A stretch of DNA of 64,000 bases, from assembly GCA_050247435.1 (NCBI GenBank), contig JBFWUF010000009.1:1-64000 (forward strand), given 5' to 3'. The DNA comes from JAJVID01 sp050247435. Lineage in GTDB: Bacteria > Acidobacteriota > Blastocatellia > RBC074. Positions 49,508-58,412 of this stretch are shown piece by piece. Position 1 is the first letter of the stretch; each line of letters starts with the position of its first letter. The notes under the pieces were generated by a model. It saw only the letters and a program-made list of their open reading frames with translations. It did no database searches and was not told the DNA's origin. The position numbers were made by a program, and so were the translations under genes.

Positions 49508-50891
49508 TGACGATTTCGAAACCTGCGATTTCCTCACCGACATTTTCTCGGAGGAAGGCTGGAATGCGACCTTCAGCCAGACAGCGGAGGATGCGCGCGC
49601 TCTGGTCGAACAATCGAGCTTCGATCTGATCGTGAGCGACATCAATCTGGACGGCCTCGGCAATAACGCAAACGGCGTCGCGCTGCTCAAGGAGTTCAAG
49701 CAAATATCGCCCGACTCCGAAATCATTCTGATCAGTGGGTTCGGCACGCTGGAGACGGCGGTCGCGGCGGCGCGCGAAGGAGCGTTCGATTACATCAGCA
49801 AGCCGTTCGATGTGAACGAAGTGATCAGCGCGGCGCGCCGGGCGCTCAAAAACCACGACGGCCCGGAGACGGCGGCCATCCTGCTGCCGGAGCCGGGCGA
49901 AGGATCGGGGCTGATCGGCCACAGCCCGAAGATGATCGAACTCTACAAGCAGATCGCCGTCGTCGCGCCCGCCGGTTCGACCGTGCTCGTCACAGGCGAG
50001 TCGGGCACGGGCAAGGAACTGGTCGCACGCGCCATTCACCGCACAGGCGCGCGCAGCGACAAACCATTCATCGCGGTCAACTGCGGCGCGCTGGCCGAAA
50101 CGCTGCTCGAATCGGAATTGTTCGGTCACGTCAAAGGCAGCTTCACCGGCGCGGTCAGCGACAAACGCGGGCTGTTCGAGGAGGCGCACGGCGGAACGAT
50201 TCTGCTCGATGAAATCGGCGAGACCAGCCCGGCGCTGCAGGTCAAGCTGCTGCGCGTTCTGCAGGAAGGCGAGATTCGCCGAGTGGGGAGCCCAAGGGCC
50301 ATCCGAGTTGACCCCAGAGTGCTGGCCGCGACCAACCGCGATCTGGAGCAGGAAGTGAAGGAAGGACGATTCCGTGAAGATCTCTACTATCGCCTCAACG
50401 TCGTCACGGTCAGAGTTCCGCCGCTGCGCGAGCGGCTCGACGATATCCGGCTGCTCGCCGGCCACATCCTGAACCGTCCGCGCAAGACCCGCGCTCGCGC
50501 CGCCGCCATTTCCGAAGAAGCACTCGCGATGCTCGAACAATACGATTGGCCCGGCAATGTGCGGGAGCTGGAAAATACGCTGGAGCACGCGGCGGTCTAT
50601 GCGCGCGGCAGCGTGATCGCTCCCGAAGACCTGCCCGAAAAGATCGTCAGGCGCAGCCGGGCGGTCGAGCAGGAGAATCAACTGCGCGCGACATTTGAAG
50701 ACTTTCCGACACTGGACGAACTCGAACACCGCTATCTCAAGTTTTTGCTGGAAGCTTTCAACGGCAGCCGCACGCGCGCGGCGGAGGCGCTGGGCGTTGA
50801 TCGCCGCACCGTTACACGCATGATCGAGCGTCACGGTCTGAAGGCCGAGAACGACGCCGATTCAGGGTTGCCTGATTCGGTCGGCGCATAG
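49485..50891 (+). CDS. NtrC-family sigma-54-dependent response regulator
   Basis: From ATG 49485 the protein has 468 residues. It has a receiver (1-125; VIDDDFETCDF, Asp in LIVSDINLDGL, Lys in YISKPFDV), a sigma-54 interaction AAA+ domain (about 140-385; Walker A GESGTGKELVAR, sigma-54 loop GSFTGA, Walker B GGTILLDEIGE, sensor ATNRDLEQEV) and a Fis-type HTH at the end (TRAAEALGVDRRTVTRMIERHG). It would activate sigma-54 promoters, for example the one proposed at 46936. The kinase gene overlaps its start by 23 bases. The frame extends upstream to 49428 inside the kinase, but ATG 49485 gives the normal receiver start. Confidence 0.95.
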   Translation: MKRILVIDDDFETCDFLTDIFSEEGWNATFSQTAEDARALVEQSSFDLIVSDINLDGLGNNANGVALLKEFKQISPDSEIILISGFGTLETAVAAAREGAFDYISKPFDVNEVISAARRALKNHDGPETAAILLPEPGEGSGLIGHSPKMIELYKQIAVVAPAGSTVLVTGESGTGKELVARAIHRTGARSDKPFIAVNCGALAETLLESELFGHVKGSFTGAVSDKRGLFEEAHGGTILLDEIGETSPALQVKLLRVLQEGEIRRVGSPRAIRVDPRVLAATNRDLEQEVKEGRFREDLYYRLNVVTVRVPPLRERLDDIRLLAGHILNRPRKTRARAAAISEEALAMLEQYDWPGNVRELENTLEHAAVYARGSVIAPEDLPEKIVRRSRAVEQENQLRATFEDFPTLDELEHRYLKFLLEAFNGSRTRAAEALGVDRRTVTRMIERHGLKAENDADSGLPDSVGA

Positions 50892-51076
50892 AATGGGCGG
50901 CTTCCGGAGGCGCGCCTCACGAAAGGAATTCGGCCATCAACAGATGCCGGCGCAAACAGCGGGCGTGGCGGATCGCGCTGGCGCCCGGTTTCATCGCGCT
51001 CAGCCGGAGCGGGGCGACGCTGGTGAGGATTTGCCAGGAGATTCAAGGAATGGCGTAAGACTGAGGAAGGATCGTG

Positions 51077-51189
51077 ATGCCAGTAGAGACTTTGATGCAA
51101 TGGATTTCGCAACACGGCTACGCCGGTATCTTTCTCCTGTTGATGCTCGGCATCGTTGGCCTGCCGGCGACCGATGAGACTCTGACGGC
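51077..51189 (+). pseudogene. N-terminal fragment of a DedA-family membrane protein
   Basis: The first 37 codons read like the start of DedA/SNARE-associated proteins (MPVETLMQWISQHGYAGIFL, then LLMLGIVGLPATDETL). After that the sequence switches abruptly to an unrelated, composition-biased frame. AGGAAGGA before the start suggests that it was once translated. Remaining DedA helices and conserved Arg/Gly motifs are absent. It is probably a gene cut by deletion. Confidence 0.6.
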
Positions 51190-51546
51190 GCCGCGCTTCA
51201 GGCTTCCGTCATTGCGATCCGTCCGGCGATGGATGAGCAATCACGGAAGCCATTTCATTTCGAGGAACCTCATTGTCACATTGATCATCACCACCGTCAC
51301 AGCTATCACGACAGTAACCACGAGCAGCAGATCGAAGTTGCACGTGTCCGTGGCGCGGCTGATCGTCGCGCCCGGACCGGTGGTCGAGAGAATTTACCCT
51401 TTGAAGTGGAAGTACTCCGCCACAATGAGCTAAAGTGTGCCCAGTTTTACAGGTACACTACAGAGCGCGGGGGTTGGCGGAACTGCGCAAGGTAAATCTC
51501 AATACCAAAATCCATGCTCCATCAACATCACCAGGAGGAACTGATC
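51190..51546. other. intergenic region without recognisable gene
   Basis: After the DedA fragment, one plus-strand frame contains a His-rich stretch (HFEEPHCHIDHHHRHSYHD, 51244-51300), but no start signal or known domain supports it. The region may be decayed coding DNA. The next gene has its ribosome-binding site AGGAGGAA at about 51531. Confidence 0.5.
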
Positions 51547-52908
51547 ATGGGCAAACTGACCAGGAGAGATTTCGCTAAAACGGCGGCGGCGGCGAGTGTC
51601 ACGACCGCTCTGAGCTATTCCAACATCATCGGCGCAAATGACCGCGTGAGGCTGGGCTTCATCGCGCTCGGCAATCGCGGCGATCAAGTGCTCGACGCTT
51701 TTCTCGCGCACAAAGATTGCGAAGTCACAGCCGTCTGCGACATCTACCAGCCTTACCTGGATTTCGCGTCGAAAAAGATCGGCTCGAATCCGAAACAGTT
51801 CAAAGACTATCGCAAGCTGGTCGAGTTGAAAGACATTGACGCCGTCGTGATCAACACGCCCGACCACTGGCACGCGTTGCAAACGATTCAAGCCTGCCAG
51901 GCTGGCAAGGATGTTTATGTCGAAAAGCCGCTGTCGCTCTGTGTCGCCGAAGGCCGCAAGATGGTCGAAGCCGTGCGCAAATATAACCGTGTCTCGCAAG
52001 TCGGTATTCACCGCCGCTCTTCTCAGTTTGTTCGAGAAGCCGCCGAGATCGTGCGAAGCGGATACCTCGGCAAGATCATGTCCGTTCGCGCATTTCACAT
52101 CCAGAATGAATGGCCGAAGGGCATCGGCAATCCGCCGAACGAAAATCCGCCGGCCGATTTTGATTGGGAGGCGTGGCTAGGCCCCGCTCCGAAAAAGCCG
52201 TACAACAAGAACCGCACGTTTTACCGCTTCCGCTGGTTCTGGGATTATTCGGGCGGACAGCTTACCAACTTCGGCGTGCATTACATTGACGCGATTCATC
52301 TGGCTTTGGGACAAGACACGCCAACGGCGGTCACCGCGATGGGCGGCAAATTCGCCATCGAAGACAACCGCGATATTCCCGATACGATGGAGGTTCTGTG
52401 GCAATATCCAAACAGCGAAGGGGGCGGGACATTGGTCACGTTCACACAGATCAACGCCAACGCCGCGCCCGCTGGTTTGAATAACGGCGAGATAGAATTT
52501 CGCGGAACGAAAGGCACGCTCTACCTGAAAGGCAGCAGCTACGAAGTCGTCGCCGATAATATTTCGCCGAACGAATTTTTCGCGCGTTCGCCGCTGGAAC
52601 GGTCGAAGGACAATTGGCGGAGAGGATCGCAGCCGATGATCGCGCCGAAGTCGGGCAAGGGCGACGCCGATACAAAACACCACGCGCGAAACTTCCTCGA
52701 TTGCGTCCGCAGCCGCAAGGAAACCAATTGCGACATAGAAACCGGCCATCGCTCGACCAGCGCGCCGCTCATCGGCAACATCGCATATAAGATGAAAGCC
52801 TTTCTTGAATGGGACAGCAAAGCCGAGCGATTCACCAACAACGCGGCGGCGAACAAGATGTTGAGCTATCAATACCGCGCGCCGTACAAGTTTCCGACCA
52901 CAGTGTGA
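51547..52908 (+). CDS. Tat-exported Gfo/Idh/MocA-family oxidoreductase
   Basis: ATG 51547 follows AGGAGGAAC and begins a twin-arginine signal (KLTRRDFAKTAAAASVTTAL). The 453-residue protein has a Rossmann N-terminal domain (RLGFIALGNRGDQVLDAF, VVINTPDHWHALQTI), the family motif DVYVEKPLSL with the conserved Lys, and a C-terminal alpha/beta domain (GGQLTNFGVHYIDAIHLAL, GTKGTLYLKGSSYEVV). Members are NAD(P)-linked sugar oxidoreductases or related glycoside-modifying enzymes, and exported forms are common in Acidobacteriota and Planctomycetota. It is the first gene of a three-gene sugar operon. Confidence 0.9.
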   Translation: MGKLTRRDFAKTAAAASVTTALSYSNIIGANDRVRLGFIALGNRGDQVLDAFLAHKDCEVTAVCDIYQPYLDFASKKIGSNPKQFKDYRKLVELKDIDAVVINTPDHWHALQTIQACQAGKDVYVEKPLSLCVAEGRKMVEAVRKYNRVSQVGIHRRSSQFVREAAEIVRSGYLGKIMSVRAFHIQNEWPKGIGNPPNENPPADFDWEAWLGPAPKKPYNKNRTFYRFRWFWDYSGGQLTNFGVHYIDAIHLALGQDTPTAVTAMGGKFAIEDNRDIPDTMEVLWQYPNSEGGGTLVTFTQINANAAPAGLNNGEIEFRGTKGTLYLKGSSYEVVADNISPNEFFARSPLERSKDNWRRGSQPMIAPKSGKGDADTKHHARNFLDCVRSRKETNCDIETGHRSTSAPLIGNIAYKMKAFLEWDSKAERFTNNAAANKMLSYQYRAPYKFPTTV

Positions 52909-52920
52909 TCACAAGTATGT

Positions 52921-52997
52921 CCGACAAGCTGCCAGCTTGTCGTTGGCTTCGGCAAACGTCTGCTGCCAGAGCCAACGACAATCTGGCAGCTAGTCGG
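52921..52997. repeat. imperfect inverted repeat, 28-bp arms
   Basis: Arms 52921-52948 and 52970-52997 are inverted copies with 26 of 28 matches, and the left arm is itself a short palindrome (GACAAGCT...AGCTTGTC). It sits between the oxidoreductase and isomerase genes of one operon. It could be a small mobile hairpin element or a processing/attenuation signal. The next gene starts 14 bases later. Confidence 0.8.
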
Positions 52998-53011
52998 GCA
53001 AAGGAGACGTT

Positions 53012-53926
53012 TTGAAGACCAGACGAGATTTCATCAAATCCGCTTCCGCGTTTGCCGCTGCTTCAATGTTGCCGAAGGCCGCGGCAGCGAATGGCTTCAA
53101 CGGAACGATCTGTCTCTTCTCGAAACATCTGCCGATGATGAATTGGGCGCAGATGGCTCAGGCCGTAAAAAAACTCGGCTTCGGCGGAATTGATCTGACC
53201 GTGCGACCCGGCGGCCACGTGCTGCCCGAACGCGCTGCGGAAGATTTACCGAAAGCCGTCGCCGCGATTCGCACCGAAGGGTTAAGCGTGCCGATGATCA
53301 CGACGGGGCTGACTTCGGCTGGCGATCCGGCGGCAAAGCCGATTCTTTCAACCGCTGGCAAACTCTCGATTCCCTTTTTCAAACCCGGCTACTACAAATA
53401 CTCATTCGTTGACGTGCGCGCCGAGCTTCAAAAAGCGATGAGCGATTTTCGCGCGTTGACCGACTTGAGCAAGCAGAGCGGCGTGCAATGCGGATTTCAC
53501 AATCACGAAGGCTACATCGGAGCGCAGTTCTGGGACGTTGCGCAAACGATGGATCAGCTCGATCCGAAATGGGCCGGATACTATTTCGACATCCGCCACG
53601 CGGTCGCGGAAGGCGGCGGCGCGGGATGGAAGATCGCGCTCAATCTGGCCGCGCCGCGCATCAAGATGATCGCGGTCAAGGATTCTTACTGGGACAAAAC
53701 GAGTAAAGGCTGGCGGCAGGTCAACTGCCCGCTCGGCGAAGGAATGGTTGATTGGATGGCTTATTTCAAAACCCTGCGGCAGGCCAATTTTCACGGGCCG
53801 ATCTCGCTGCACCTCGAATATGAAATTCCGGGCGCGACAAAAGCCGCGCAGGAAGAGAACACGATTGCGGCGGCGCGGCGGGACTTCGAGTTTTTAAAGG
53901 CGCGGTTGCAGGAGGCTTATCAGTGA
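53012..53926 (+). CDS. Tat-exported sugar phosphate isomerase/epimerase-like protein
   Basis: The start is TTG 53012, with AAGGAG 5 bases upstream. The 304-residue product has a twin-arginine signal (KTRRDFIKSASAFAAASM) and an AP endonuclease 2-like TIM barrel (MNWAQMAQAVKKLGFGGIDL, CGFHNHEGYIGAQFWDV, GYYFDIRHAVAEGG, IKMIAVKDSYWDK, ISLHLEYEI). Metal-binding Glu, Asp and His positions of xylose isomerase-like enzymes are present. The exact sugar is not evident. It is flanked by an oxidoreductase and an enolase-superfamily gene, with which it overlaps by 4 bases. Confidence 0.87.
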   Translation: MKTRRDFIKSASAFAAASMLPKAAAANGFNGTICLFSKHLPMMNWAQMAQAVKKLGFGGIDLTVRPGGHVLPERAAEDLPKAVAAIRTEGLSVPMITTGLTSAGDPAAKPILSTAGKLSIPFFKPGYYKYSFVDVRAELQKAMSDFRALTDLSKQSGVQCGFHNHEGYIGAQFWDVAQTMDQLDPKWAGYYFDIRHAVAEGGGAGWKIALNLAAPRIKMIAVKDSYWDKTSKGWRQVNCPLGEGMVDWMAYFKTLRQANFHGPISLHLEYEIPGATKAAQEENTIAAARRDFEFLKARLQEAYQ

Positions 53927-55374
53927 ACAATCAAATTAGCAATCGGGCACGGCGCGATTTTCTTTTGGCGTCCGCTCTCGCCTCAGTTGGACAGCCGGCG
54001 CTCAACATCCTCGCATTCTCAAACAACCCGGCTGACATCCGCATCGAAGACATCACTTTCAGTTACGAGGAATTTCTTTACCGCGCGCCTTACAAATTCG
54101 GCGGTGTGCCAGTTGACCGCACGACGCTCCTGAACGTCAACGTTACAGTGCGGGCGCGCGACGGCAAAACGGCGAAAGGTTTCGGCTCGATGACGATGGG
54201 CAACGTCTGGTCGTTTCCATCACGCGAGATGCCGTATGACGCCACGCTCGGCGCGATGAAGGCGCTAACCGAACGCGTCGCGAAGATCACTTCCGGCTAC
54301 AAAGAATTCGGCCATCCGATTGACATCAACGCCGCGCTCGAACCGGAGTACCTGAAGGCCGCCGCGCAGGTTTCGCGGGAACTGAAGCTCGCCGCGCCGA
54401 TTCCGAAGCTTTGCACGCTGGTCACAGCAAGCCCGTTCGACGCCGCCATTCACGACGCGTTCGGCAAGATTCACAACCGGAGTTGTTATCAGACTTATGG
54501 GCGCGACCTGATGCCGCGCGACCTGTCGAATTACCTCAACCCGGATTTCAAAGGCGAATATCTGGATCGTTACATCCTGCCGAAGCCGAAGCCGCGCATC
54601 GCGATGTTCCATTCGGTCGGCGGCGCGGACGCGGTGCTGCCGTCAGAGTTGAAAGCGCGGCTCAACGACGGATTGCCTGAAACTCTGGCCGAGTGGATCA
54701 AGTTCAACGGCTTGACCAACATCAAGATCAAGTTGCAGGGCGAAGACCTGAAGTGGGACATCGAACGCACTGTCAACATTGATCGCGTCGCATCGGAGAC
54801 CGCGCCGAAGACCAATTGGAAATACTGCGTTGATTTCAACGAGCGCTGCCCGAACGTGGAATACGTGCTCGAATACCTGCGCAAGGTGAAGGAACTGACG
54901 CCGCAGGGCTTCAACCGCATCCTCTACATCGAACAACCCACGGCGCGCGACCTGAAGGCCAACCGGCAAAACGTCATGCGCGAGGCGAACAAGCTGCGCC
55001 CCATCGTTGTTGACGAAGCGTTGGTTGATCTTGAAAGTTTGCTGCTGGCTCGTGAGATGGGCTACACGGGCGTGGCGCTCAAGGCGTGCAAGGGACAATC
55101 TCAGACGATGTTGATGGCGGCGGCGGCTCAGAAGTACAAGATGTTTTTGACCGTGCAGGATTTGACCTGTCCTGGCGCGTCACTGATTCACTCAGTAGGC
55201 ATCGCCACGCACGTGCCGGGAGTGGCCGGTATCGAGGCAAATGCCCGGCAGTATGTGCCTGCGGCCAACAAGCCCTGGGAGGCGCGATTCCCAGGCATCT
55301 TCATCGTCAAAGATGGAACGATGCGCACCGTGGCGCTCAACCGTCCGGGCTTGAGCGCCACGCCGCTCACCTGA
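53923..55374 (+). CDS. enolase-superfamily (mandelate racemase/MLE-like) enzyme
   Basis: The GTG start at 53923 overlaps the stop of the previous gene (GTGA) and has AGGAGG 8 bases upstream. The 483-residue protein has an N-terminal leader with an arginine pair (NRARRDFLLASALASVG), a capping domain and a modified TIM barrel. Superfamily residues are visible: KIK (NIKIKLQGED), metal ligands in CVDFNERCP, ILYIEQPTARD and IVVDEALVD, and the second base Lys in GVALKACKGQ. Such enzymes abstract a proton next to a carboxylate, for example sugar-acid dehydratases or epimerases. Its 3' end overlaps that of the convergent gene by 8 bases. Confidence 0.88.
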   Translation: MNNQISNRARRDFLLASALASVGQPALNILAFSNNPADIRIEDITFSYEEFLYRAPYKFGGVPVDRTTLLNVNVTVRARDGKTAKGFGSMTMGNVWSFPSREMPYDATLGAMKALTERVAKITSGYKEFGHPIDINAALEPEYLKAAAQVSRELKLAAPIPKLCTLVTASPFDAAIHDAFGKIHNRSCYQTYGRDLMPRDLSNYLNPDFKGEYLDRYILPKPKPRIAMFHSVGGADAVLPSELKARLNDGLPETLAEWIKFNGLTNIKIKLQGEDLKWDIERTVNIDRVASETAPKTNWKYCVDFNERCPNVEYVLEYLRKVKELTPQGFNRILYIEQPTARDLKANRQNVMREANKLRPIVVDEALVDLESLLLAREMGYTGVALKACKGQSQTMLMAAAAQKYKMFLTVQDLTCPGASLIHSVGIATHVPGVAGIEANARQYVPAANKPWEARFPGIFIVKDGTMRTVALNRPGLSATPLT

Positions 55375-58324
55375 CAATCACGTAAACCAACGCCGGTTCA
55401 CTGAGCGCCGACGTTCCATTCACCACCGCGCGATAAGTGAAAACGTCCAGGCCGGTGAAAATTGAACGTGGCGTGTATGTGATATTCGGCAAACTGCCGG
55501 ATATCGTTCCGCCTGAAGGCTGAGATAAAAGCGACAACTGAATCTGCCTTCCCAGCGGATCGCTTCCCGTCAGCGCGATGTCCCTGGCAACTCCCGGCGA
55601 AGCGATCACGCATTGATCATTCGCCGTCGGCTTATTCGACGGCGGTTTGCGCACGCGAACAGAGATCGTCTGCTGAGACTTCACGCCCGCGTTGTTCGTG
55701 GCGGTGATCAGGATGTTGTATTCGCCTCCGGTGTTCGCGCCCGGCGTCAGGCGCAGCGTGAAGACATCATTGGCGCCAGCGAGAATCGAAGCGAAGCCCG
55801 CGCCGGATGCGGTTACTTGAACGCTCTGTCCCGCAACCGGCTGGCTTACGGCGAGGAGACTGAAATCGAGCGTCTGGTTTTCATTGACTGTCAAACGCGG
55901 CGGCGCGATGAGCAGCGGCTGATCAGGGCTGAGTCTGCCGGACAACACGATGTCGGAGTTGAGAGCCGTGGTCACATCCGCGCTGATCGCCACGGAGCCT
56001 CGTTGCACGCGGTCAACCATGCGATCCGGGCGCATGTAACTCACCTCCAACGGCACGGTGTCGCCGCTTTTGGTGACCGGAATGTTTTCGAGCGTGAACG
56101 TGCCGTCGCTGTTCGTGAAGACACTCTGGCCGCGTACCTGCGCCAGCGCGCGTCCGACTGGCGAGCCGTCGCTGGCCACGACGCGGCCTGAGATTATCGC
56201 CGTTGGATAAAGCTGCGAGGCGAAATAGAAAGTGGTCTGCGTGACGCGCGTGGCAGTGTTGTCCTCGGAGGCTTCGATCTGTCCGGTCGGGGTCACGCGC
56301 CCAATGCCGACTTCGACGAAGCTGCCCACGCTGGGAGAATCCGGCGTCTGCTCGGTGGGCTGGTCATAACGGAAGAGTTTAACGGTCGTTCCGACTGGCA
56401 GATCGGCGGTATTGGGCAGCCTCAGAGTACCGCCCGGCGTCATCACCGCGCCGAACGGCGTGATCTGCCCCACGGCGTCGCCGAAATAACCGGGAGGCAT
56501 CGAAGCTGGCGCGCGCCCCAGTTCAAACAACGAGATTGTCAGCCGATTCACCGGCCCGCTCGGCGGCGACGTGACCTGACAACCCGCCGGCAACCCGAAG
56601 GTCGTCGGCAGGCTGCCGCCTGGATTGACGGTTACCATCCCGCCGCCCTGCGATCCCAGGTTAGAGGACAGCGAGTTCTGACCGGTCGTCTCCACCGATT
56701 GCAATTCAATCGTGCTTGGGAATTGATTGTCACGGTTGGCCAGCACGCGCGCTTTCAATGTTCGCGACGGATATGGAGCCGAGGCCGCGCCGGTATCAAT
56801 CTCTATCAAGTGCAAACCCGGCGGCGCGTCAGCCAGCACGAATGTTCCGTCCGCGCCGGTTTTCTGCGTGATTGCAGGCCCCTGAGGCGGACGCAGCCGC
56901 ACCGTGATGTTGGCCACGGGACGCCGGCCGAGTTGCCCGTCGGGTTGCCGGAATACCTCCTCGATGAAACCGCTGACCGAAGTTCGCATGCTGAAATTGC
57001 TTTGCGCCTCGCCTTGTGACGTGCGCACGCGCACCGCGCCCGTCGCCGCGCCAAACGGCACGCGCGCTCTGATCTGATTGGCGGCCACCGAAACGATCTG
57101 CGCCGCCACTTCATTTCCCTGCCCGTCAACAACCGCAACTCGATTCTCCAAAAACGCCGTCGAAAACCCACTGCCGTTAATCACCAGTTCATCGCCGGCC
57201 AGAGCCGTGCCGGGATTGACGCTGGAGATCTGCGGACTTGCCGGCGGTGTCGGTGTCGGCGTCGGGGTCGGCGTAGGCGTCGGTGTTGGTGTTGGTGTTG
57301 GCGTGGGTGTCGGCGTCGGTGTCGGTGTCGGCGTTGGAGTCGGAGTCGGTGTCGGTGTCGGTGTTGGTGTCGGTGTCGGTGTCGGCGTTGGTGTCGGTGT
57401 GGGCGTCGGTGTCGGAGTCGGTGTGGGTGTCGGTGTCGGTGTCGGTGTGGGTGTCGGAATTGGAGTCGGAGTTGGTGTCGGAGTCGGAGTTGGAGTCGGT
57501 GTCGGTGTCGGTGTCGGCGTTGGTGTCGGACTTCCGTCGAATTGCAATTCCGCGCTATTTGAGTTGATCGTGTTGTTGACCGTCACCTGCAACGGTACGC
57601 GGCCACGACCAGAAAGCGTGCGCGGCAATTCGACATTGATCTGATCGAGACCGACGAAACCCGGAGCCTCTCCAACAAAATCCGGCGTAAGCTCGGTTCC
57701 GCCGACAACTACACGTGTTGCGTTGACCGCGCGCCGCACGCCGCACGCGTACAAGATCAAAAACAGCCGGTCGCCCGGCGGGCCGAAATCAATCGTCTTG
57801 CTCGCGTTGTCGAAAATCTGTGTTCCATCAGGCTTGAGGCGCAACACGACCGCCGCCGGGAATCCGTTGCCAAGCGCGTTCGCAGTGAAGATCGCGGGCG
57901 CCGCGTCGCTGATTTGAACCATGCCGGTCGTTATAGTGCCATCACCCGCCGTCACCACCACTGACGCGCTTCCCGCGGGAATATTGCCGGGAATAACAAA
58001 ATTGACTTGATCCTGTCTGACGAAAAAGAGCCGCGACAATTGCCCGTTGATGAGCACGGTCGTGCCGCCGAGATTGGTCGGCAATGGCAAGCCGGGAGCC
58101 GTGGCCGTTTGTGTGGCCAATCGCGCGCCGAATGCGGCGGCGATGCCATCCGGCGTCAAAGGCGCCACGTAACTCGCCGCCGATACAACCGTGACGGTAT
58201 TCTGCCCGGTCGCGTTCCACCAGGTTGGCGCCCACACGACGAACGCGAATAAGACAAGCAAAACGGTGGTTATTGTTGTCAGCCGAAAACGGCGCAAACA
58301 TTTTAACGACGCGTTGAAGATCAT
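55367..58324 (-). CDS. large secreted TIGR03437/TIG/carboxypeptidase-regulatory repeat protein
   Basis: From ATG 58324 the protein has 985 residues. A signal or anchor (LTTITTVLLVLFAFVVW) leads to a TIGR03437-like domain (SAASYVAPLTPDGIAAAFGA to about residue 260, LFFVRQDQVNFVIPGNIP). A Pro-Thr tract of about 95 residues follows, then an IPT/TIG domain (ISSVNPGTALAGDELVINGSGF), carboxypeptidase-regulatory-like domains (ISGRVVASDGSPVGRALAQV) and C-terminal Ig-like domains. The frame is open to 58396, but ATG 58324 has AGGAAATCAGGG upstream. It is likely a surface or secreted adhesive protein. The gene meets the enolase-superfamily gene tail to tail. Confidence 0.85.
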   Translation of the reverse strand: MIFNASLKCLRRFRLTTITTVLLVLFAFVVWAPTWWNATGQNTVTVVSAASYVAPLTPDGIAAAFGARLATQTATAPGLPLPTNLGGTTVLINGQLSRLFFVRQDQVNFVIPGNIPAGSASVVVTAGDGTITTGMVQISDAAPAIFTANALGNGFPAAVVLRLKPDGTQIFDNASKTIDFGPPGDRLFLILYACGVRRAVNATRVVVGGTELTPDFVGEAPGFVGLDQINVELPRTLSGRGRVPLQVTVNNTINSNSAELQFDGSPTPTPTPTPTPTPTPTPTPTPTPIPTPTPTPTPTPTPTPTPTPTPTPTPTPTPTPTPTPTPTPTPTPTPTPTPTPTPTPTPTPTPTPTPTPTPTPPASPQISSVNPGTALAGDELVINGSGFSTAFLENRVAVVDGQGNEVAAQIVSVAANQIRARVPFGAATGAVRVRTSQGEAQSNFSMRTSVSGFIEEVFRQPDGQLGRRPVANITVRLRPPQGPAITQKTGADGTFVLADAPPGLHLIEIDTGAASAPYPSRTLKARVLANRDNQFPSTIELQSVETTGQNSLSSNLGSQGGGMVTVNPGGSLPTTFGLPAGCQVTSPPSGPVNRLTISLFELGRAPASMPPGYFGDAVGQITPFGAVMTPGGTLRLPNTADLPVGTTVKLFRYDQPTEQTPDSPSVGSFVEVGIGRVTPTGQIEASEDNTATRVTQTTFYFASQLYPTAIISGRVVASDGSPVGRALAQVRGQSVFTNSDGTFTLENIPVTKSGDTVPLEVSYMRPDRMVDRVQRGSVAISADVTTALNSDIVLSGRLSPDQPLLIAPPRLTVNENQTLDFSLLAVSQPVAGQSVQVTASGAGFASILAGANDVFTLRLTPGANTGGEYNILITATNNAGVKSQQTISVRVRKPPSNKPTANDQCVIASPGVARDIALTGSDPLGRQIQLSLLSQPSGGTISGSLPNITYTPRSIFTGLDVFTYRAVVNGTSALSEPALVYVIVR
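57242..57534 (-). repeat. hexanucleotide tract encoding (Pro-Thr)n
   Basis: About 290 bases of GGTGTC-like hexamers (plus-strand reading, with third-base changes) encode alternating Pro and Thr on the minus strand, with one isoleucine substitution. Because the unit is 6 bases, copy-number change keeps the frame. It acts as a flexible spacer in the secreted protein. Confidence 0.95.
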
Positions 58325-58412
58325 CCCTGATTTCCTCTCTCTTCCTCGGTGTTTTGGAGATAACAGGAATACAGCTTTAGGCCGTTTTCTCCACAAGCTC
58401 CACGACTCTCGT

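Noticed and set aside
49458..50834. Long open frame (458 codons) opposite the NtrC-type regulator
   Set aside because: Antisense shadow of a well-conserved AAA+ gene; composition rich in Arg, Ala and Gln without motifs.
50893..51177. Plus-strand 94-codon frame after the NtrC-type regulator
   Set aside because: The composition is Arg-rich and unlike known proteins, it overlaps the DedA fragment in another frame, and no ribosome-binding site supports it.
57078..57644. Plus-strand frame encoding a Gly-Val repeat protein
   Set aside because: It is the reverse reading of the Pro-Thr tract of the secreted protein, and its flanks have no coding character.
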